From Diplolepis rosae (lineage: Eukaryota; Arthropoda; Insecta; Hymenoptera; Diplolepididae): a stretch of 64,000 nt of DNA. Below the pieces are notes generated by a model, which had not been told where the DNA came from, ran no database searches, and worked only from the letters and a program-made list of their open reading frames with translations. Below are positions 57,392-64,000 of the stretch, in pieces. Positions within the stretch are counted from its first letter, which is position 1, and every line of letters starts with the position of its first letter. The stretch spans positions 6,944,001 through 7,008,000 of the forward strand of contig JAPYXD010000680.1 in the NCBI GenBank assembly GCA_030998225.1, written 5' to 3'. Made by a program: the position numbers and the translations under genes.

Positions 57392-58385
57392 TTTGCCCGC
57401 TTTGCGGGTACATTCTTGTCACGCGCTACGTTCGCAAGTTTGCGCGCGCGATTCGATCGTCGCGCTCTGTCCAGTTTGGACCTTGCGCTTCGCGTTCGGT
57501 CGTATATTCTTCTTATACATTCGAGTTTATTTCTTGTAATTTGATACTGAAACTCAAGTCAACTTTATAATATTGTAAACGTAAATTACATTTTCTTAAG
57601 GTTACTAAATTTGATTTTGATTTTAAATATGAATGGAATTTCAATTTACTTAAGGCCTCTATCGGCCTTAAAGAACACATTCTCATCATGATACTCGCGC
57701 TCGATTTTTTTACATTATATCCATTAGAGCTAGATTTGCATAAAAAAATTATATAATAACAGCATTTATTTTCTTCTAAATATCTCCAAAACGATAAAAA
57801 AAATCGTAGACTTTATTTTAGCAAATGATTTTGCATTTTAACGCTCATTTTGTATCTCACATATTTTGGTCAAAAAATGGAATATTTTATTTCCAATAGT
57901 GTTTTTTAAAATCAAAACATAAAATATATATTTTGTCGAAAAAATTCCTAATGAGAATTTGTACACCTCATTCAGGTAAATAATTTCCCAACCTAACTTT
58001 TTTTTCATATCTTAATAGTAAATTTTTGAACTAAAAATAAAAATATACATCTTCTAAAAAAATGCTGCGATTTAAATTTATAGGTTTTTTTACGGTAAGC
58101 AATTTTATATCATAAGTTTTTTTTCAAGTTTTCACTTACTGCAACTTTATTAATTTTGGTTTAATCAAAAAATATTATGAGGATAATTAGTAGAGATTTA
58201 TGAGCACAATCAGAAACCAATATTGCATTTTTTGATTTAAAAAAAAAAAAACACATACAGACACTTTCGTAAAAACCGTTTTTTCTGGCTCAAGGAGTCT
58301 CAAAACGTAAAGATTTCATGAAAATTTCGAAAGTCATTTTTTACATAAAACTAATCCCTCCTCATTTATAATGAGAATGTAAAAA
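57392..58385 (+). repeat. Family A dispersed repeat, copy 5, diverged
   Basis: Head TTTGCCCGCTTTGCGGGTAC, then worn GC-rich words, the TCGGCCTTAAAG segment and fewer body units. The CAGA array has shrunk to one or two units (about 58255). It ends CCTCATTTATAATGAGAATG. It is the oldest-looking copy and lies just 290 bp after copy 4 in the same orientation. Confidence 0.75.
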
Positions 58386-58456
58386 GAATAACAAAAAGTC
58401 GTAGAATATATTAAATTTTGAAAGTTCCATACAAGTTATTCAAATTTAAGGGCCTT

Positions 58457-59526
58457 CACGGAGAAAAATAGATAGTCAAAATGAGATACTAGAATAATGG
58501 ATATTACCTTATATCATCTAGATTATACTACATAATATCTAATATATTCTCTTAAATATACAAGATATTAATGACCAATAACAGTTTATATTCAAAATTC
58601 ACAATATTAGATATTAAACTTTAATATCTAAGATATTATTGACAGTAGCGTGCACGTGCCTGAGGAAAAGTCACGTGATCAAAGTCTTTGAATTCCATAT
58701 AATTTGTCTATCGCGCTCGCCCATAGTTTTGCCGGTCGCGTGGTTTTTGGTTTCGACACTGAATTAATAATGTTGTGTCTATATGAAGTTTTTAAGTGTC
58801 ATTTTTAAAAAAATTTTATATTACCAATACTGAAATCAGTAAGTATCTATCTATATAAGTATGTCATTTTTATACCTTCAATTTTTGAAATGAATTTTCA
58901 AACCTCTCAATAACTCGTTCTTTATATAGCCGTTTTTAAATTCAACATCGAATCGGAGTTTACTTACTGGAATTCGTAATAGATTCCAAATCTTTACAAT
59001 TATGTTGAACGCTTTTATAATTTCCATTTATCAACAGGTTGCCTTGATTTTGAGAATAATAATCAACCAAATATATGGACTTGCGAAAACTCTTAGATCG
59101 AGGAATTTGAGAAAAAAAGGAGATTATAATAAAATTTTAATTCCTTAATCAACCATTATTTATATCATGTTATATTTTCTTAATTTCATTTTTTCATTCA
59201 ATTTTTCAATCAGTATTTTTACATAATTATTTGACAATTTCATGCAATGACATAAATATTGACTTTAATTATCTAAGATATTACAGTTTAATATCTCGAA
59301 TACTATGACCTGATATCTAATGTATTTCAGCTTAACATCTGAGATATTTCAAATTAACATATTGGATTCTTTAATTCAATATCTTAGATATTGCGAAATA
59401 ACATATTTTTTAAAATATCTACAGATACTTAGTTTCAATATGTAGATGGCTGTCCCATAGTTAAATCGCAAATATATTATTTGCTAATATCAAGATATTG
59501 CGGTTTACTATCTATTTTTCTCCGTG
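58457..59526 (+). mobile_element. Family E TIR element, copy 1 (complete, 1070 bp)
   Basis: Ends CACGGAGAAAAATAGATAGT and inverse, with TT on each side (58455-58456 and 59527-59528). The outer 200 bp are rich in AGATATTA-type words. A more complex core holds CACGTGCC...CACGTGATC and GCGCTCGCCCATAGTTTTGC. No open frame of note. Confidence 0.8.
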
Positions 59527-59652
59527 TTGGATTCAAATTGTAACTTTAAACTTTAATCCTAATTAAGCAAAAAAATATCTAATCATATACAATGTTCAAA
59601 GTTTTCTTGAATTTTAAACAACTCATTAAACAATGAATATTTTTGAACTCTT

Positions 59653-61566
59653 CACGGAGAAAAATAGATAGTAAACCGCAATATCTTGATATTAGCAGAT
59701 AATGTATTTGCGATTTAACTATGGGACAGCCATCTAGATATTGAAACAAAGTATCTGTAGATATTAAAAAAAATATGTTATTTCGCAATATCTAAGATAT
59801 TAAATTAAAGAACCCAATACACTCTAAAAACGGAATATTGACTGTCGAACAATTCCGTTCACTATGAATGGATTTTCTACTCAAAATTGGCATAAGAGGA
59901 AATCCTCTAACAGTTGAAGTATTTTCGTTTCAAGTGCTATCATTTTATTGCCAAAGTTTTTCCTTTGGTCTGGAAATAAAATCCTTTGTCATGTGAAGGA
60001 AGTATAATTTCGATGTTAAAATAAAACAAATTCTATGATATAACCTATAAGAAATATACACAAGCCAAACTTTGACAAATCCCAATATTCAATCGATCAT
60101 TTTCAATAATATAATAACGACCCGTCTTAGATTTCAGCTTAAAGAAATTTTAAGATATAACTTTGCTTACATTACAAATTTTCCAATACGTGTAAAATTG
60201 AAAGTCCATAATCTATTAAATATATAATGTTGGAAAAGTGTTACAGAATTATTTTTAAACTTTGTTGCATTTTAAATTTCACAATAAATTCTGTAGTAAA
60301 CATTTTACTAATAATTTCGAATCAAAATATTTTTTTACAAATAAAAAAAATATATTCTTCGTAGTTGGCACCGTACTGACAAAATATCTGTGAACAGATT
60401 AGCATCAGACGATGTACACTCACTAATGCGCAGGCGCACTTCGTCTACTAGTCTAGAAATGCAATCCTTACATAATTAGAGGATTTCTTTTCAGAGTCAG
60501 AAAAAGTCGTTCATCGCTAAAAATATTTTCTTTTTGCATCTCACAGATGAGTTTTGTAACAGGAAAAAGATTCTGTTGGTAGACAAAAGGAATATGCTTA
60601 ATTTAAATGGATGCATTCTGAAAAGAACGTAATTTCACTATGGATAGACTTTTTTTTAGAGTGTATGTTAATTTGAAATATCTCAGATGTTAAACTGAAA
60701 TACATTAGATATCAGGTCATACTATTTGAGATATTAAACTGTAATATCTTAGATAATTAAAGTCAATATTTATGTCATTGAATGCAATTGTCTAATAATT
60801 ATGTAAAAATACTGATTGAATATTGAAAGAAAAAATGAAATTAAGAAAATATAACATGATGTAAATAATGATTGATCAAGGAATTCAAAATTTTCTTATA
60901 ATCTCATTTTTTTCTCGAATTCCTCGATCTAAGAGTTTTCGCAAGTCCATATTTTGTTGATTATTATTCTCAAAGTCAAGGCAACCTGTTAATAAATGGA
61001 AATTATAAAAACGTTCAACATAATTGTAAAGATTTGGAAACTATTACGAATTCCAGTAAATAAATTCCGATTCGATGTTGAATTTAAAAACGGCTACATA
61101 AAGAACGAGTTATTGAGAGGTTAGAAAATTCATTTCAAATATTAAAGGTATAAAAATTATATACTTATATAGATAGATACTTACTGATTTCAGTACTGGT
61201 AATATAAAAATTTTTCAAAAATCACACTTCAAAACTTCATATAGACACAACATTATTATTTCAGTGTCGAAACCAAAAACCATGCGACCGGTAAAACTAT
61301 GGGCGAGCGCGATAGACAAATTACATGGAATTCAAAGACTCTGATCACGTGACTTTTCCTCAGGCACGTGCACGCTACTGTCAATAATATCTTAGATATT
61401 AAAGTTTAATATCTAATATTGTAAATTTTGAATATAAACTGTTATTGGTGATTAATATCTTGTATATTTAAAAGAATATATTAGATATTATGTAGTATAA
61501 TCTAGATGATATAAGGTAATATCCAACATTCTAGTATCTCATTTTTAGTATCTATTTTTCTCAGTG
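59653..61566 (-). mobile_element. Family E TIR element, copy 2 (complete, inverted, interrupted)
   Basis: Same ends as copy 1, again flanked by TT (59651-59652 and 61567-61568). Orientation is opposite to copy 1, only 126 bp away. Removing the insertion at 59820-60663 leaves 1070 bp, the same length as copy 1. Confidence 0.8.
59820..60663. mobile_element. TA-flanked element with CACTCTAAAAA ends, 844 bp
   Basis: Starts CACTCTAAAAA and ends inverse (TTTTTAGAGTG), with TA at 59818-59819 and 60664-60665. The interrupted family E text has one TA here. Subterminal parts share inverted words (AGAGGAAATCCTCT near the left, AGAGGATTTCTTT near the right). Non-autonomous; no transposase. Confidence 0.8.
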
Positions 61567-61644
61567 TTCTCAGCTTATTATAAAGGTAAATTTACATAGA
61601 CTATTAGCAACATATTAGAAATATTTTGATAGATTTAAATCTTG

Positions 61645-61860
61645 ATACACGGAGAGAAATTTGATAGCAAGTAATACCATCTTAATGACTAAACTAGAAT
61701 TATTAGGCAAATTTGTGGGAAAATCCCAAGATGATGGCATAGTTTGGCAATTGGATTTTCGATTTTTATCATTTTTCTTGGTAATTCATTGGTAACATTT
61801 CCTAATAATTCTGGTTAACTCTCAAAGATGGTACTACTTGCAAACAAATTTCCATTAAAA
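61645..61860. repeat. Foldback repeat, ~215 bp
   Basis: The left side has ACACGGAGAGAAATTTGATAGC, AGTAATACCATCTT and AGAATTATTAGG. The inverse of these closes the right side at GAAATTTG (AAGATGGTACTACTTGC, CCTAATAATTCTGG). Next to it, 61938-62107 is a worn family E end (CACTGAGAAAAATGGAT, GGGACAGCGAACTAGAT). Confidence 0.55.
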
Positions 61861-62207
61861 AATACAATAAAATCATTTCCAAAATTTCTTCCGTAAATAA
61901 TTTCACAAATTTGACGATTCATAACTTTTTCGTTCTACACTGAGAAAAATGGATTGTAAACGGTAATGAAAAATATGTTACCGGGTATCATCTTGGACTA
62001 TTAAGTATGGGACAGCGAACTAGATTATTAAAACCATAATCTGTAGATGTTAAAAAAAAGATAGTATCGGATAATATCTTGGATTATAAACTGAAACATA
62101 CCAGATTTAAGGCGTGCAAAACAAAAGAAAGATAGAGATGAGAGCTTTGGCTCTCAGAAGAGGGGAGGTTTCAGTATGGGAACACATATACAAATATTAT
62201 TATCATA

Positions 62208-62830
62208 CTAATTAGTTGAGTTCGAAATTTTTGTCACTGCCTACATTATCGGAGGTTCACTAGTCGTGTACCAGATAGGATACGTTGTCGACAGGTGTCC
62301 TCGTAGACAATTTCAAACTCTTATATCGCAAATAATGCAATTGAACTCAAATATTTAAAGAATTTGAAAATCTTTCTGTGGAAAAAAGACGCTTTTGACT
62401 GCGCTGGGATTCGAGCCCAGGTCTTTTGATTGCCGGTCGACCGAAATCGAAAGACCTGGGCTCGAATCCCAGCGCAGTCAAAAGCGTCTTTTTTTCCACA
62501 GAAAGATTTTCAAATTCTTTAAATATTATTATCATATTTTAAAGAATTTGAAAGAGATGTCGGACGCCTGTGTAGCTCAGTGGTCAGAGCAGTCGACCGG
62601 CAATCGAAAGACCTGGGCTCGCATCCTAGCGCAGTCGAAAGCGTCATTTTTTCCACAGAAAGATTTTCAAATTCTTTAAAATATTAAATTTATTTGCATT
62701 ATTTGCGATATAAGAGTTTGAAATTGTCTACGAGGACACCTGTCGACAACGTATCGTATCTGACACGCGACTAGTGATCCTCCGATAATGTAGGCAGTGA
62801 CAAAAATTTCAAACTCAACTAATTAATTTG
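62208..62830. repeat. Palindrome built from SINE copies
   Basis: The outer arms (about 62214-62340 and 62690-62822) are inverted copies of the SINE body (GTCACTGCCTACATTATCGG, ACAGGTGTCCTCGTAGACAA). The centre is a second palindrome: GACTGCGCTGGGATTCGAGC at 62398 and its inverse ending at 62479, meeting at GCCGGTCGACCG. The open frames across it are mirror artefacts. Confidence 0.75.
62564..62828 (+). mobile_element. tRNA-derived SINE
   Basis: The tRNA-like head has A box TAGCTCAGTGG (62572-62582) and B-box-like GGGCTCGCATCC (62614-62625); the neighbouring inverted copy has the better GGGCTCGAATCCC. The head closes at GCGCAGTC. A ~190-bp unrelated body follows, recurring at 50325-50535. The anticodon arm is not a good match to any functional tRNA, and the copies are multiple, so a SINE is favoured over a tRNA gene. 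Confidence 0.7.
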
Positions 62831-63499
62831 AAATTATTATCATACCTTATTTATGTTCACATATTTAAGTACACAATGCTACACTATTTATAATCGCATA
62901 CGCTTGAAATTAAATTTCAGAATTCGCTTTTGGGTTCGAACCCTCTATAACTCTACCTACATTAACTAAACGCATTCCTAACGCCTAAAGCCTCTCGGCT
63001 ATTTTCGCTTGCCATATTCCGAAATAAATGTCGCTTATAAGCCACTACTGAGTTGGGCAGACTTGGATTCGAGTCAACGAAGCTATTCGGATAACGTCGG
63101 AAGCACTCGCACGACATTCTGAAACGAATTATACGAAAAACCGAGAATGAATGTTTTGATTTTTGCTGCTCATCGCAAGGTTTCTGGCAAGTTCATATTC
63201 ATAATATGAATTTTTCAAATATGGTTTCCAGGTTATAATATTCATTGTTCGACTTATTAAATTTATTTTTAGAAAACTTAGTAATCATAATATCATTTTT
63301 TAGTACTCTTTATTTTTCGAATGGAGATTCATTATATTTGGTATTTAAAATACTAATTTTCCTTCTACACGTTTTAAAGATTGTTATGACTGTATTGAAT
63401 TTCGATGCCATAATATGAATAAATGTAATAAAACCTCGGGTTTTCTCATTTTAAAACACTATTGTACTAAACCTTCATTCAATCTTATCATTTACTCTA

Positions 63500-63960
63500 A
63501 CGAAAAGTTTCTCAATGTAGGTTTATTATCTACAGATGTTACGAATTATTTTCTGAAGATTATAAGAATGTAACATCTGGAGATTATGTTTAGTAATATC
63601 TTTACATATTAGATAGAGATTATAGGTCATACGCTTTAACATATTTTATGTTACCAAATACTATCCTTGCTTTTAACATCCAGGTTTTCACTGCAAAAAG
63701 AAGTGTCTTACCTGGTATCTTACTGTAAGATATAAGATGGGAATTTGCCATCTTCTGTCTTGAAATAAGATGTTTCACGAAGTATCTTATTCAAAATTAA
63801 CTTACGTATTTTGATACGAATAAAGATGTAATTTCCGTCTTACAAAATAAGATACTTGATTGAGTTAGATAATGTGTTTTAGTTTAAGATGTGTAGAATG
63901 TCATAAGATGGTTCTGGCATAAGATGTTTCTGAATTGTAAGATATAGCAGGTCAATAAGT
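63500..63960. repeat. Repeat-rich tail with AAGATG/CATCTT and ATATTAGAT words
   Basis: From 63500 TTTCTCAATGTAGG resembles a family C/E terminus, followed by AACATCTGGAGATTATG-type words. From 63690 TAAGAT, AAGATG and CATCTT recur in both orientations every 15-40 bp. It looks like one or two more members of the AGAT-rich MITE group, cut by the window edge. Borders unclear. Confidence 0.4.
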
Positions 63961-64000
63961 TAGCAAAAACTAAGACACGTAAAGTGTCAAAGAAATAGTG

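Noticed and set aside
62564..62640. Functional tRNA gene
   Set aside because: A and B boxes are present, but the anticodon arm and B box are imperfect. The same head occurs three times here with an attached body, so it is a SINE.
62347..62679. Two frames sharing TALGFEPRSFDF/C
   Set aside because: These are translations of the tRNA-like SINE heads read in both directions of the palindrome.

Overview
The window is AT-rich nuclear DNA of an animal, most likely an insect. Evidence: spliced GT-AG genes, a BEL/Pao LTR retrotransposon, a mariner, a hAT-type element, tRNA-derived SINE sequence, many TA-flanked MITEs, and one eukaryotic tRNA gene with internal A and B boxes. No bacterial or organellar features were seen. 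The order is not proved by sequence alone; the mix of elements suits a large, repeat-rich insect genome. Apart from tRNA-Asp(GTC) at 17024-17095, I found no convincing host gene. Nearly all the protein-coding signal belongs to transposable elements.

Layout, left to right. (1) 1843-5642: a four-level nest. A ~1.07-kb element (family E) is split by a 2.8-kb TIR element (B). B is split by a dispersed repeat (family A), which carries a ~205-bp double-hairpin insertion. (2) 7545-16097: an element with CAGGCCTCA ends and a 6-bp CCAATG duplication. It is interrupted by a 7.39-kb element (7747-15133) with EnSpm/CACTA-like coding capacity. The inner element holds two spliced minus-strand genes: a Tnp2-like transposase (14784-12214) and a nine-exon DUF4806-like gene (10749-8699). 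Four of the latter's exons are short tandem duplicates. (3) 17-23 kb: tRNA-Asp, short-motif repeats, a foldback, and family A copy 2. (4) 23584-32401: family A copy 3, split by a BEL/Pao element (23660-31275) with two 687-bp LTRs, a 5-bp ATAAT duplication, PBS, PPT, Gag, protease, RT, RNase H and integrase. Its frame is broken twice at homopolymer runs. (5) 34-48 kb: MITEs, two long inverted repeats (39605-40304 and 40863-41870), an alternating 47-bp tandem array, a complete mariner with three in-frame stops, and a hAT-type element. (6) 50-64 kb: a foldback with internal ~121-bp units, two more family A copies (one holding a solo LTR), a head-to-head pair of family E elements forming a ~3.1-kb palindrome, and a SINE-built palindrome at 62.2-62.8 kb.

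There is no operon-like cooperation between genes here. The logic of the window is layered transposition, and intact target-site duplications let the order of many insertions be read directly. The most unusual coding feature is the DUF4806-like gene inside the CACTA-like element. The most unusual repeat is family A, whose body is built from about five degenerate ~155-bp tandem units.
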